The notes below the pieces were generated by a model, which was given only the letters and a program-made list of their open reading frames with translations, ran no database searches and was not told where the DNA came from. From Blastobasis lacticolella (Eukaryota; Arthropoda; Insecta; Lepidoptera; Blastobasidae), in contig LR990044.1 in NCBI GenBank assembly GCA_905147135.1, positions 6,948,122 through 7,012,121 on the forward strand: a stretch of DNA of 64,000 nucleotides, written 5' to 3'. Below are positions 1-12,000 of the stretch, one piece after another. The first letter of the stretch is position 1, and each line of letters starts with the position of its first letter. Both the position numbers and the translations under genes were made by a program.

Positions 1-429
1 ATGTGCCTACCTACGTTCCTATTCTTGTAAAATATACTTTAAAGATTTCTCTACATCTCTTATTTATCGTTGGCACTCATATTAAATGACGTAATATCAC
101 AGATCCTTGACGATTACGTTTCTATTCCTATTTTTTTTTGCAGCACCTCGTCAATTTTGTTTTAAATAGCAATTTTTGAAGTGGTAAAAGTTTGACGTGT
201 GTATCGGTGGTTCTGTGTGTCTGTCTGTGGCATTGTAGCTCCCGAACGAATCCGATTTGGATGCGGTTCTCTCTATTTGAAAGCCTAATCTAGGTGGTTC
301 TTAGCTTTGTTTCATTCTTCTTCCTATCGTGTCAATGATAAATAGGTTAGGTGTATACATTTTAGTTTCAATAAAAACGATTCAGTAGTTTATAAAATAT
401 TAAGAATAAAAAAATAATCATCTTGTAGT

Positions 430-485
430 TAAGGTCCCGGTTGTGCTCTAGAGAACGAGGGCCCGGGGTCCGCCTTGACCATGAA
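430..485 (-). repeat. SINE family A, short 3' fragment
   Basis: Matches the 3' part of family A (GGTCCCGGTTGTGCTCT ... GAGGGCCCGGGGTCCG, read on the plus strand), as at 62111-62150. The tRNA head is missing. Confidence 0.6.
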
Positions 486-569
486 TATAAAAGGGTATAA
501 AAATATTACCCCGCTAATCCCCGTTATCCGAATTTTTCTGTGGGTTAGGTTTTAAACAAACAATGTTGA

Positions 570-745
570 ACACATTCACACAGCTCCAAACTAAGCAAAG
601 CTTGTGCTATGGGTGCCAGATAACTTTTACCTACCCATTACTTTTACGTTATACACCCAGATACGGGAGAGCGGGAAGTGAATCCAGACCTCTGAGTGGA
701 TGACCGGTATGCGTCGTGACCACTGAGCTGAACCTCTCAGGTTGT
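570..745 (-). repeat. SINE family B, degraded copy
   Basis: Contains ATTCACACAGC, AAGCAAAGCTTGTG and GGGTGCCAGAT, the family B tail in antisense, ending near 740 in a decayed tRNA-like head (CCACTGAGCTGAACC). Confidence 0.55.
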
Positions 746-799
746 TTTCTAACCGTAAATAAAATAGTTAGAGTAGGTGGGACATATTACGCGTACCCA

Positions 800-1275
800 T
801 CATTATCACAGGCCATAACAGTCCACTGCAGGACTTAGGGCCTCTCCCACGACAAGCGTAATACAAAGACAGTATTACTGTCTTGGAACTCGAAACAAAT
901 TTAATTAAGAAGTAACAGGTATTAACTGTTACTACCTGTACTGTTAAGACGATAGTCTTTGTCGTAGTGAGTTCATGACATGTATTTTTTGTTTGTATCT
1001 CTTGTTACCTTAAAAATGTGTAATCCATTCGTTTGTAACGTAGTCTGAATACGTTAGATTATCTCTCTCAAAAGGGGAGGATCTTGCCATAATCTCCACG
1101 CTTGGCGGGCGAGTTAGAAATCGCAGTGTTATAAATATAACAATGGAAAACGCTGCTTCCCGTTTTCCAGCCTAAGAGGACTTCAGATTTTTGGCCTCAA
1201 AAACATTAGTCGCCTTGTTCGACACCCACAAATGTAAGGGTTGGTTCTATTCTACTCTGCCGGATACCACACGGC
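800..1275 (-). repeat. Family C repeat (GATGAT-tailed LINE 3' end), interrupted
   Basis: Antisense match to the dispersed sequence seen at 4555-4772 and 16265-16520: the piece CATCATTATCACAGGCCATAACAGTCC at 800 and the piece from 1065 (AATCTCCACGCTTGGCGGGCG, GTCGCCTTGTTCGACACCC, TCTACTCTGCCGG) are separated by about 200 bp of other sequence. Confidence 0.6.
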
Positions 1276-1706
1276 TACCTATAGTTTGACAATTGTAGTA
1301 ATTAATTCATTAATCATTTCAATTCTATTCTTTGTTTTATATTAAAAAATTCGAAAATATTATACCTACTGATGACATTATTATAAATTATACAAACCTA
1401 TACGTAAATAGGTAGATAGTATAACGATAAATTGTGACTTCCTTATATTATGAATGTATTTAATATAAAGTGATTTCATTGATAAATACAGCAATTTAAT
1501 TTAATCTATCATTGAAACACCGAAAATACGAAAATGACATTGAGTTTAGAATAATCGCTATCTAACATCGATGTTACAATAAGGCTCAATCGACAAACCA
1601 ACACTTATATGGATAAAATTATGAACTATTAAAATGCAAGTCACGGGTACGTGCATATTAGACAAAATTTTTGTTAAAATTAAATAATTAAAAAAATATT
1701 GACTTA

Positions 1707-2011
1707 CAATGGGAGATTTTCCAAGAGCCAAGTAAAAAGAAAAAATAGTTCAAATCTTTGTACTAGATGGCGTTGATTTGACATGATTCTCAAAGTAAAT
1801 CAAAGTTAGACCGTTAAATGTATAAAAATATAGACATTTTGCGTTTCATTCTCACAAAAGATACTAAAACTAAGTATCTTTTCACGAAATACCTTTCCAA
1901 GTAACTTCCGTTACCAAATTCAATACTTGAGAATCCTGTCTATGCAGCGCCATCTACTGAGGCACATCGAAGTTACACTTTTTAAAGTAGCTGTCTAAAA
2001 ATCTCCCATTG
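1707..2011. mobile_element. MITE with 14-bp perfect terminal inverted repeats
   Basis: CAATGGGAGATTTT at 1707-1720 is matched exactly, inverted, at 1998-2011. The inverted similarity continues inside: TACTAGATGGCG against TCAGTAGATGGCG, and TGATTCTCAA against GGATTCTCAA, so the whole 305 bp is an imperfect palindrome. It lies 259 bp past the opsin stop and may be transcribed in its 3'UTR. Confidence 0.75.
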
Positions 2012-2269
2012 AACTAAAATTTATGCCTACTTTAAGGGTTGAGGGTTAAGTACATTAGGAAAGTAAGTAACCAAAAAATTGTTTTAGGGTAAACCTTACC
2101 CTCCGATGTTAGGATAGACTTCATTATCTAGATGCATGACCACTTCAAGAGGTCCAGACAGGTAATAAAGTTTTCATAAATTCCTAATGGCCTATCTACA
2201 TGAAGGATATGGCACTCGGCGACTTTTTGTAGCGATACAGTCGCATGCATCGATAGAGTAAACTATATT

Positions 2270-3055
2270 CTACAAAAAGCTGTCGTCCTCACTGTCGTGA
2301 CCGCATATGTAACTGTTGAAATTATCCCGAGCTCCCTTCGAGCTGGGATCAAACATTTTTCCTATGACGTTGTCTTTGAACAAACCTTTCGGAGGACTGA
2401 ACGAATCCATTTTAGGTTCAATAGATAATTTTCTCTTTTTGTTATTACTTTGATCCTTTGACAATTGGTGTAAATCTAGAGAGTAGCTATGTTTTATGTT
2501 CGGCGTTTTTGTTTTATGGTGTTCGTATTTGGCATTCAATTCAACTAAATCGGTCAAATGTCCTTCATACGCTTGGTTTCCGTAGATATTCATCACAACG
2601 TTAGAATCTTCAACTGGTTTTGTTCCAATTTTAGTAAAGACAGTTCTTTCGGTATCCAATACAGTTAGTATAGGTGAATGATCATCGTTTTGAAGTTTAA
2701 AACATTCATCAGACACGCTGTGTTTCTTGTGACTACTACTGTCTTCATCGCAGATGGTGTTTTCCGATCTCTCTGCATCAGATATCGTTTTGTTCTCTGG
2801 TATTGTCCTGAGTGCGAAGATTTTTGCTGCAAATTGGTCTTGTTCGTTGGTGAATTCGGTGACATCGTCATTGATGGAGAGTTTGCGGTCTCTTCTTTTG
2901 CTATTGGATTGGTAGTCGGAGGAGTTCAAATTGATGGTGAGGTCGTTGGTGCTGGTCATCCGGTGGGCAGGTGAGGATGTGACGTGCTTGGTGGCTAAAT
3001 GAGAGTTTCCGTGCTTCGAGTGGATGCCGAATATTCTCTTGATGGACTGCCGAAA
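2270..3055 (-). CDS. pteropsin: Opsin exon 7: helix 8 and long C-terminal tail
   Basis: 786 nt after the acceptor TTTCTTTCCTACAG, in one open frame to TAG at 2272-2270. It starts FRQSIKRIF (helix 8), with no palmitoylation cysteine pair, and continues as a 261-residue hydrophilic tail rich in Ser, Thr, Asp, Lys and Asn. The pentapeptide RKLSI occurs twice (354-358 and 505-509), each after a basic run, resembling basophilic kinase sites. The last residues, DSEDDSFL, fit a class I PDZ ligand (S-x-L). The long frame continuing the helix-8 sequence shows it is coding, although the tail itself resembles nothing I recognise. Confidence 0.85.
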   Translation of the reverse strand, partial: FRQSIKRIFGIHSKHGNSHLATKHVTSSPAHRMTSTNDLTINLNSSDYQSNSKRRDRKLSINDDVTEFTNEQDQFAAKIFALRTIPENKTISDAERSENTICDEDSSSHKKHSVSDECFKLQNDDHSPILTVLDTERTVFTKIGTKPVEDSNVVMNIYGNQAYEGHLTDLVELNAKYEHHKTKTPNIKHSYSLDLHQLSKDQSNNKKRKLSIEPKMDSFSPPKGLFKDNVIGKMFDPSSKGARDNFNSYICGHDSEDDSFL

Positions 3056-6000
3056 CTGTAGGAAAGAAATAAGTACTTAAATTGTATGGAATCACTTTAT
3101 GATTGACTAGCTGTGTTCCGCCTTTTAACTCGCGTGCAGTTCAAAATTCTGTAAACTTTTAACGACCACCCAGCATCAGTATATAAGTACGAGTACAATA
3201 CTCTTTTCACATCTCCTGCTCGATAATGTCCAATTACGTATCATGAAATGACATAGTAAAACATAGCCTTGGTACCCGCAGGGAGATAATATAGTATTTA
3301 ACTCCCAAGGGACTAAAGTGATTTGAAATTGGAATATTAAAATTCGCAAGAAAATGCATACGGGCTTTGTAAAGAGACTCTCTCAGTATTCGAATTCTTT
3401 TTACTACTAACCAAAAAGAAAACAGCTAATTGCAAAAAACAGTGACTAAAGACGCTCCGATTACGCAATAGCTTGTGTAAAAATAAAAATCATGAAAATG
3501 GTATTACTTAGTTCAATATACCTGCGAATTCATCCCAACGTAGATCAGCGGGTCGTAACAAATGGAGCTTTTTGCTACCAACGCTGGTATCACACCGGCA
3601 CCTGGCGATATCTGAAATCAATCAAAACAGTTCTGTTTTATACAGCAAACACAACCCGTTATAGCAATATAATAGGTATGTGATCGAATGTAGAGCAACT
3701 CTCATTCACCTATACTAATTGCTTTTGTGAACTAGATATAAGTTTGTAGCCACTAGGGTTTGCAGGAACTGATAGGATATCTTGTTAGCAAAGTTGAGAA
3801 TGTAACAGTACTATAAAGTTTCTGTACGAAATCGCAGATACGCTGTGGTAAAATTTATAATACGCTACGTAATATTTTAGAAAGTACTAAACACATAACC
3901 GCCCATCAGCTGGAAGATTCTCAAGTTTCGCTCATTAAATGGGATACAAATGATAGCCGACAAAATAATGGGGTCACACTTATCATCATGGCATCATGAC
4001 ACTGGTTTTCTGCCTATACAGTAGGTATACATGCAAGCGGGCCATCTGATGGATAATGGTGACCGCCATCTAAGGTTATCACCAACAGCAGGGGCGTCAC
4101 CAGTGCGTTCACCATCTCTAAAGAAACCTGTAGTATACTCGTACCTCCCGATTTTTTTATTCTGATTTATTATTGATAGTCTGTTTCTAGACCGACATGC
4201 TCCATCTTCCTCCGCATCCTTATTTACCATCAGGGTGCTATATCTGTCCAGTAAATTGTAAAAACAAAATTTACAGTTAATATCACCATGATGGACGGTG
4301 ATGGCCGCTGAGCCGGAAGGTCTCGAGTAGCGAACACGAACCAGAAACGGAGAGTTAGCCTTGTAACATAGAGCAATTTAACCAGTAGAAAGTACTAGCG
4401 GGAGGACTGCATTCATCAAACATTTCGTATTACAAATTCTCTACCTGATGGTGAAAACCGCATCACTTCGTAATGCAATTCCGTTGCGTGGTTTAGGACT
4501 TTTAAAGACGTGGAAACCCACTTTAATTTATATTAAGTATACATAATTACCACACCACCCCATCTCTTCCCGTGGGTGTCGTAAGAGGCGACTAAGGGAC
4601 AAATCCGAAAGGTGGGCAGCAGCATCTTTCTGGGTAGATTTACATCAACTGCACTGCGATCTCCAACCCGCCTGCCAAGCGTGGAGATTATGGCAATGAC
4701 CTCCCCTTTCGTGGGAGAGGCCCGAAGTCCTGCAGTGGACTGTTATGGGCTGTGATGATGATGATGATACATAATTACGCAGTATATTTTTGCCGATCGA
4801 AGTCGTCCTATGCAGCTTATACGATACCACATAACGTAACGTAATCCAGTGACGTTTTGCAGACAGAAATGTTAACAGCCCCGCGTCCCGCGCCTCGTGT
4901 TTATCCTGAAAACAACACCCTCCCACCTACCTCTTGCCCCGCAGGCGATGGTGATTGCCGTCCTGGATGATTTGATACTCACGATGCCTTCAGTGGCAAA
5001 CTGCTCCATCAGTGCGAAGACCGAGTAAGGCGTCCAGGCGACAGTGAAGGCTACTATCATGATGAACACCATGGCGGTCGCTCGAGCTTCAGCGCGGTTC
5101 ACGCGGCCCAGGCGCTTCGAGTTCTGCGCAATCAAAAATTACACTATCATCATCACCACCCTTATTTATCATCATCCACCTCATCATCTTCACGAGGTGC
5201 CAGAATCAACTTATTACTCATTACACCTTTCTCCTTTCCTACCCTTTTAGAGCGAGTCATGATATCATGATACGCGAGTGTCCTAGAGGGTTAGGGTTTT
5301 TGAAATAAAGTGTTGTAGGTCATAGCGGGGTATCCCATCCGAATTGGAGTCTCCCGACTGGAGAACATCTCAGCCAAATAGTAGTTTAATAGTTATGTGT
5401 TCCTGCCGGCGAGTAAGGTTTACATTGCTCTGTCTGTCTAATTGTTTAAAACTACCAAATGGATTCCGAACATTAGAATTAGAATTATAATCATTTATTT
5501 GCTGTAAATGCGGTAATTCCTATTCTCTCAGTAATAGGAAACTACACTCTTCCTAAGAAGTCATTGGTCTTTATATTTCTATTCACTTACCATCAGCTGA
5601 GATGGCGGTAGAAAAATTACAGGTTGTGCCCTCGCGCCCGAGATCCATCTTGACTATTGTCCAGTGTTGGCAGATCAGAGTAGAGTGATTGCCATCTGAC
5701 TTCCGTGAGCCTATTAACAGGGAACCTGATCGGATTGTATCACGGTTACACATTCAGTAGCCTGAATGTGCAGGTTACCTCACGATGTTTTCCTTCACCG
5801 TGAAAGCAGTGTACAGAAAAGCGTTCTTTATACGTACTCATATTATATTCCTTCCTAAAAAGGATCTGCAATTCATTGGCAGGTGGGACAAGGCTTAATA
5901 TTTATTATTATGAGACCCAATTAAATAAAGAGACCCGCTAATTAATGCGATCAATAACTCAAAAGGGTCTTTTGTCTGTGAGGCGAACAGGTCAATGTTC

Positions 6001-9000
6001 ATTTATTGTGATTTCCGTTTCACTGATCAAAGTGACTTCCTTTTTACGTAGAAAAACGAAAAAAAGACATCAGCTTCTGCCGGCTGCTTTCAATTAGGCC
6101 ATAGGATGCGGAAAGCTTTAGGAATCCGATTAGATTGGCGGTGGGTGTCATGAACGACAGAATGAACTACTTCTGCTTTGTCGCGACTCAAGAATCTTAT
6201 GCCTCGTCCAAATTGCCTTATGCGCAATATCTGGGGCCCTATTTTCAAAACTACTCGAGCATCTACACGAGCGCTCGCCTTCTAATGTTTGTCTTTTGAC
6301 ATCTCTAGCAACTTACCACGAGTGTGAAAGAGACAGGTAGCGCAAGCGAGCGCTCGCGTGGATGCGAGCAGATTCAAAAATAATTTGATCTCTAATCTAG
6401 AACTAATAAATTCCAATTTATTATTATATTTGATTGTTATAATTTATCCACAAATTCTATTCTTAATAATCATACTATCACCTATATTTTATCTGTCTTA
6501 TCAAATAAATGGCGGTGCAGGACCCCGCGACATTGTTTCATTTCCTTACAAACTTTCGCATTAACAGTATCAGTAGAATACGAGTGCGAGTTATCGGAAT
6601 AATGACTCTGTAGCAAGCCAACTGTATAATTTCGTCGTTTACAAAATGCTGGCGTTTTATAAATTGCACTGATACGTTAAATTAATCCCCATTGATTTAC
6701 ATTCAGCAATTTAAGTACGATTGTGCTCGGCATCTACGTATATTGTTACCGTTGCGCAGTCGCCATTTTACAAGTTGCATTTTGGTGGGAATTGCACAGT
6801 TAAATTTCGCTTTCCTCTCGCCGTCTTCGGCGCACAATACCAGGGCAGGCATTCCACGTTCCACGCACAGTTTGTCGTGGCCCAATTGTTAAACGAGCCC
6901 GTTATAGGGTAAGGATGCTTTTGCTGTACATACGATTCGAACCCGAGAACACGCTATCTGAAGTAGATAGATAGATATTCTCTTTATTGCACACAAAATT
7001 ACAAAAACAGGTCTTTCAAACATTGTGGGCAAAGACGGTCTTATCGCTACAAGCGATCTCTTCCAGGAAACCCTTGTCTAGAAAGAGAAAAAGATATACA
7101 AACATCAGTCAGACAAGCAACAAAAATAGCATTAATCATCTAGGTAAACTACTATATTATAAGTTAAAAATAGCTAAAGCTAATAAAGAAGCTACTGCAT
7201 TATTTTTAATGCTTGTACACCGAAAGTACGTGAATTATCTATGGACCAAGAATTTCTACCACAAACAGCTTATGTCAGATAACGTTAGCTTATGTCAAAT
7301 CCCATACATTTTTTCTACCACAAATGATTGTAGATTAACGAAACCTCTTGCCTAAGGCCGCTGGACATCTGCTTTTTAGGCAGGCCATCTTTAACCTACC
7401 TGGAGACTGGAGAAGTGCAAGTGGAAGACGGAGTGAATTGGTGGTGTTGTAGTAAATTTTTATGCACCGCCCGCATTTTTTATTACCAGTTTTCGGGGAA
7501 GATTGGTAGATAAAGCTACAAAGCTTTAAGTCCACCTTTGTACTATTTTGTGCATAAAGTATTAAATAAATAAATAAATAAATTAGGAGAGGGCTATGTT
7601 GTCCAGTCATAATCCACCTGCCCTTATCCCACTAGGTGGATAATATGTCACCATCTTTCCGACCTGAGTGGTTAACTAAACAACTAGGTTATCATGCTGG
7701 CCTGCCACGCCGAGGTCCCAGGTTCATTTCCCGGCCGAGCAGAAATTGAAATGATAAATTTTAATTTATGTTACGAGTCTGGATGTACTATGTATAATAT
7801 ATATGTATTTAAAAAAGTATATAAGTAGTTTATCGGTTAACGAACATCCCTTACACAAGCTTCGCTTATTTTGGGGCTACATAGCCTGCGTGAATTTTCT
7901 GAAGCGTGTTTATTTATTATTTAATTCATTTATTAAACTCGTAATCTCGGTGTCACGCCTTCCACAGAATAGCGTCATTCTCACGGTCTATCATCTACTG
8001 ATGAATCCATGCACATTAATATTCATCACCTTCCTTGTCACGTGACTATCATTCCTCCGCATAACATTAATTAATAAGTTATTGGCAGGAGCCAACGTTG
8101 AACTTGAGTCGACCGCACAATTTCTCAGAATACTGCCATTACTGGGATTATGAAAAGGGGATATTAGAATCCATTTATTAAATAAATACCAACACATACC
8201 TTCAAGAATTACTAACTATATATAAGCATTAAACTTATGTAAAGCTGTATATTTTTAGTCTGAAATAAACTAGTTATTATTATATTATTATAACTCCTCA
8301 TCTTTTTCATCCAGTAGAGTGTTAAGCCGAGATTATGATCATTAGCATGGAGCGTTTAGAGGCTTACTTACGTAAAGAGGATCTTGGCCTCCTCTTGGCG
8401 TTTAGTGGGTAGTTAGGATTATTATTTAGGTAAAAGTCTTCGTGTACAAAATACATACAATTTGACCTTACAACGAAGAAATACAAGAGACAAAATAAAA
8501 TTAACCTGCCCACGTAATGTTATTATTGATTTTAGGTAGTGAAATCCTAAAACTGTCTCATGCCCCAAGGGACAATTTATTAATAAGTTGATTGCCAATG
8601 TGCCTACACAGAGCAGAAAAGTAAATTTCCAGCCTATAGAGAGGTCCTTTGACGGGTTTTTTAATACAAAGAATGCGTGATGTGAAGTCTTCTTCATTTT
8701 CTGTCAGCAGCAAAAAGGGATCTTCATTTTGTCGATATGAAATATGCGATATGATCGACATCGATGTTATGAGAATTATTCATAAGTCATAATAATCCTA
8801 GTGGATGATTTTGATCTAGATTTCGATCGTATTCTACAACCGACTTAAAATAGACTTAAATGGTGGTGGTATAAAGCACTTCACTGCCAGCATAGTAATG
8901 TTCGTCAAGGATGGGGAGGGGGAGGGATGGGTGTGGCACCAATTTAAAAATATTATACGTTAGTAAGGTAACTACTGGTAACTAAGTTGTAGAGAGTTTT

Positions 9001-12000
9001 ATAGGCTGTAACTTAGTCATAGACCATATTCCCTTAGGACACAGTGCCTTCCAGATATTATCGAATAACCAAAAAATAGGAACTTTTCGGGCCCTCACAC
9101 CAAAAGCACCAACGGTACATGTGTATAGTTTCAATATGTTGATTAGAAACATATTATCTACCATTTAGTTCCACCTCTAAAACTATTTCTACTCCATTAT
9201 TGCTGTACATGCTGATTGATGATACTTATTATTTTGTACAACAAAATGCTACGCAAGCATACGAATAAGATTTTCTGTTTTATTCTTATTTTATTTGTTA
9301 TGCTTACCTACTTCATAATATTTAACGACAAAAATCAACATTGATTTGTAGATTGTTCAAATTAGTAAAGCCTTCAAATGAAGACTCTAGACCCCAGTAA
9401 TTTTCCTGTAATTTCTACTCGTTACAGTCTTGGCTACAAAGGCTTTGTTCTATAATTTCATAATTAATCGCAAGTGTTAAAGGAATTTATAACAAGGACT
9501 TTATTTTAAACGTTTAAGTCGGCGATTCCTAAAGTGGGTTTCGCGAAACCGAGGAGTTCCTTAGAAAAGTCACCAGGGTGCCGCGTAACAATTTATTTTT
9601 AGCTGTTAAACCACACCACACACCACCACCACCGCGCCACAACCACAGTTAAGTCATTACTATTAATATTAAGTGTGTGTTTAATATCAGGTGGTAGGTC
9701 TCTGTCAAGCCTGAGGAGTCCGCCTGGGTAAGTACCACCACTTTATCTCTTCCTGCCGCCAAGCAATAACGCTTGCATTGTTGTTTTCCGGTTTGGAGGA
9801 TAAGGTAGCCAGCGAAATTTCGGCCATGAGAGATCTTAGTCCTCACAGTGACAACGCACCTGCAGTTCTTTGTTACCTGCAACCTAAATGTATGAGTTGT
9901 AGATGTTATGGGCGACAGTTACCACTTACCATCAGGTGGGCTATCTGCTCGTTCGTCACTGAATAGCATAAAAACAGTACAAATATTATTTTTGAAACAG
10001 CGCAAAATACATGAAAAGTACTGTTATGTAAGTAAGCACCTAGGTAGTTAGCGACAATTCAGCCCGGACTATTGCACGGCGCACTTGGATGTATCGCGAC
10101 GAGTTGGCTTAAAATTCTTTAAAAAATTCCGAGCTCGTTGCGATCACTCGTTACCGATCGAAATATACCCAAAGGGGAATATTTTCCCCATTCATCCCTA
10201 GTGGCAGCCTGGTTTTCAGGAAATACATCCTTGATACTTGCCCAAGTGGCGCTCTCACCTGCTTCAAAGTGCGGATGATGTTCACGTAGCTGAAGGTGAT
10301 GACCGCGAAGGGCACGATCTGGCCCATCGCGAACAGGAACAGGATGTAGGTGAGCGTGTTCGTCGACTGCTCGTGCCAGTTCACGGAACAGCTGTGGACA
10401 AGAGAACAGACATGGCTTACTAACTAGCAAGAAAAATCTTTGTTTATGTAATATTTTATAAAGAAAAAAGGATAAATTAAAATTTTTATTTTATTATGTT
10501 TTATATTTTATTTAAGTATTTTAACTTATATTTTTAAATTAAAATTTTTGTTTTATTTTTACGTTTCGAATTTCATGTCATCTGTCATCCGTAACAAAGA
10601 CTTTTATTACTATTAATATTTTTTAAGACTTTCTATAGTATAAACGTCTGTGCTAGAATACATGTACTAGCTTTTTTCCGTGACGTCCGCGTGGACCACT
10701 TTCCACGTTATCCCGTTCATTAAAAATGTAATACCTACCCGTTCTTAACCTAACCCGTTCCCGTTCTAAGCGGACGCCTTTATAAATATCTGGATATGTT
10801 GGAATGAACCTTTTCTCGTATACAAACTTTTACCCCCTATTCCGCCCATTTAGGGGTTTATTTCCAGAAATCCACTTACTTCACATTACCAACCTCCATA
10901 CACAAGCTGCTTTAACTATCAGTTTCGCATGTACGTTGTTAGAAGCTAGTCAATATTACAAAATTACAACCCCTGTTTCACCTCCCTAATTATTAGTAAA
11001 TAAAAAACATCTGGAATTATATTTTTAATTATTTAGAAAATTCACACCCTAAATGGATTCTCACCGTAGGAGTATCAGTTTGTGTTCAACTAATGTACCT
11101 ACCGCACTACCCCACAAAAAGTCGTTGGTAATTTCAGCACAGGGGATCGAACTTGGCACGTCTAGCTTACGAGTCGGACCCATTACAAAAGTCCACCGAC
11201 GACGCCTAGTCTTTTCATAAATAGGTATACCGCTATCTTTGCCTTGTTGAAAAAACAAATAATATAAAAAATAATCGCACAGCACCATCTACCCCTTAAT
11301 CATATAAACAAACCAAGATAAGCGGAACAATAGAGACCGCCCGGTAACAACAAATTGAAATGAAGAGAGAATTTCAATTTGACAGTTTTCCAACTGGATC
11401 CGATGAAGCAAGTTATTACAGTTGGTTTCAATAGGTTTTCCTGTTACTATGGAAACTTAATTGTGGAACTTAGTATTACCAGCTATTGGAAAGTATCATC
11501 TCGGCGTCAATATCCCGGACTGGTGTGAGGCTTAATTAAATAATCACAGTAGAGTGACTGCCATCGACCTCCGTAACCCTGCTAACGGAGGAGTCGGGAT
11601 AGATTAGATCCACAGTAAGAGTATAGGTTACTGTTTAGTTACGAAAAAGTTGTTAGTACACTGAACTCGTTCGCTTACGAATCCGACCCGCTAGGTACAG
11701 TTAGCTGCAGAGAGAACTGACCCCCATACCAAACATTTAATGTAGGACGGTCCATTCACTCTGCAGCTGACTATACAAGGCCACCGACTTTCTCAATACC
11801 TCTATTGGAAAAGTTATGTACTTATTAAGTGCTTACATGTTGTTCGGTATAACGTCCCGGTGTTAGGAAAAGTTCTAATGGCGTCGCCAGACCTGTAGGT
11901 GGTCAGACTTATATGCATAAATCCACATTTAACCTATTTATCAGTAATTTAAACGTGATAGGGAAGCCTACGTAACCTTAGACGTGGCTTACCGATGCGC

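Larger units (their letters stand above)
1..2269. other. 3' flank of the opsin gene, repeats only
   Basis: No coding region seen. It contains SINE fragments (about 430-485 and 570-745), an RTE-like 3' end (800-1275) and a 304-bp MITE. No AATAAA is visible on the minus strand after the stop; the nearest variants (ATTAAA) are around 1456-1506, so the 3'UTR may run through the MITE. Confidence 0.6.
3056..5122. other. Opsin introns 6 and 5
   Basis: Intron 6 (3521-3056, 466 bp) holds nothing recognisable. Intron 5 (4982-3612, 1371 bp) holds a dispersed repeat at about 4000-4130 (AAGCGGGCCATCTGATGG ... ACCGCCATC), a family C LINE end at 4555-4772 and a GC-rich repeat at 4865-4952 that recurs at 26425-26512. 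The rest is unremarkable AT-rich sequence. Exon 5 (5123-4983) lies at the upper edge of this span. Confidence 0.6.
5124..10258. other. Opsin intron 4 (5135 bp)
   Basis: No gene seen. It holds a decayed SINE A (about 5660-5830), LINE 3' debris (6965-7080 and 7340-7582), a SINE B (7665-7935), and dispersed repeats at 9531-9600 and 9650-9960. 5840-6960 and 7940-9500 show only AT-rich sequence without recognisable content. Confidence 0.6.

Noticed and set aside
2678..2974. 98-codon frame on the plus strand opposite opsin exon 7
   Set aside because: Antisense shadow of the opsin tail, which is in frame with TM7 and has the splice acceptor.
6987..7355. 122-codon Lys-rich frame
   Set aside because: Starts inside a dispersed repeat also present at 56.7 kb and resembles no protein; likely non-coding.
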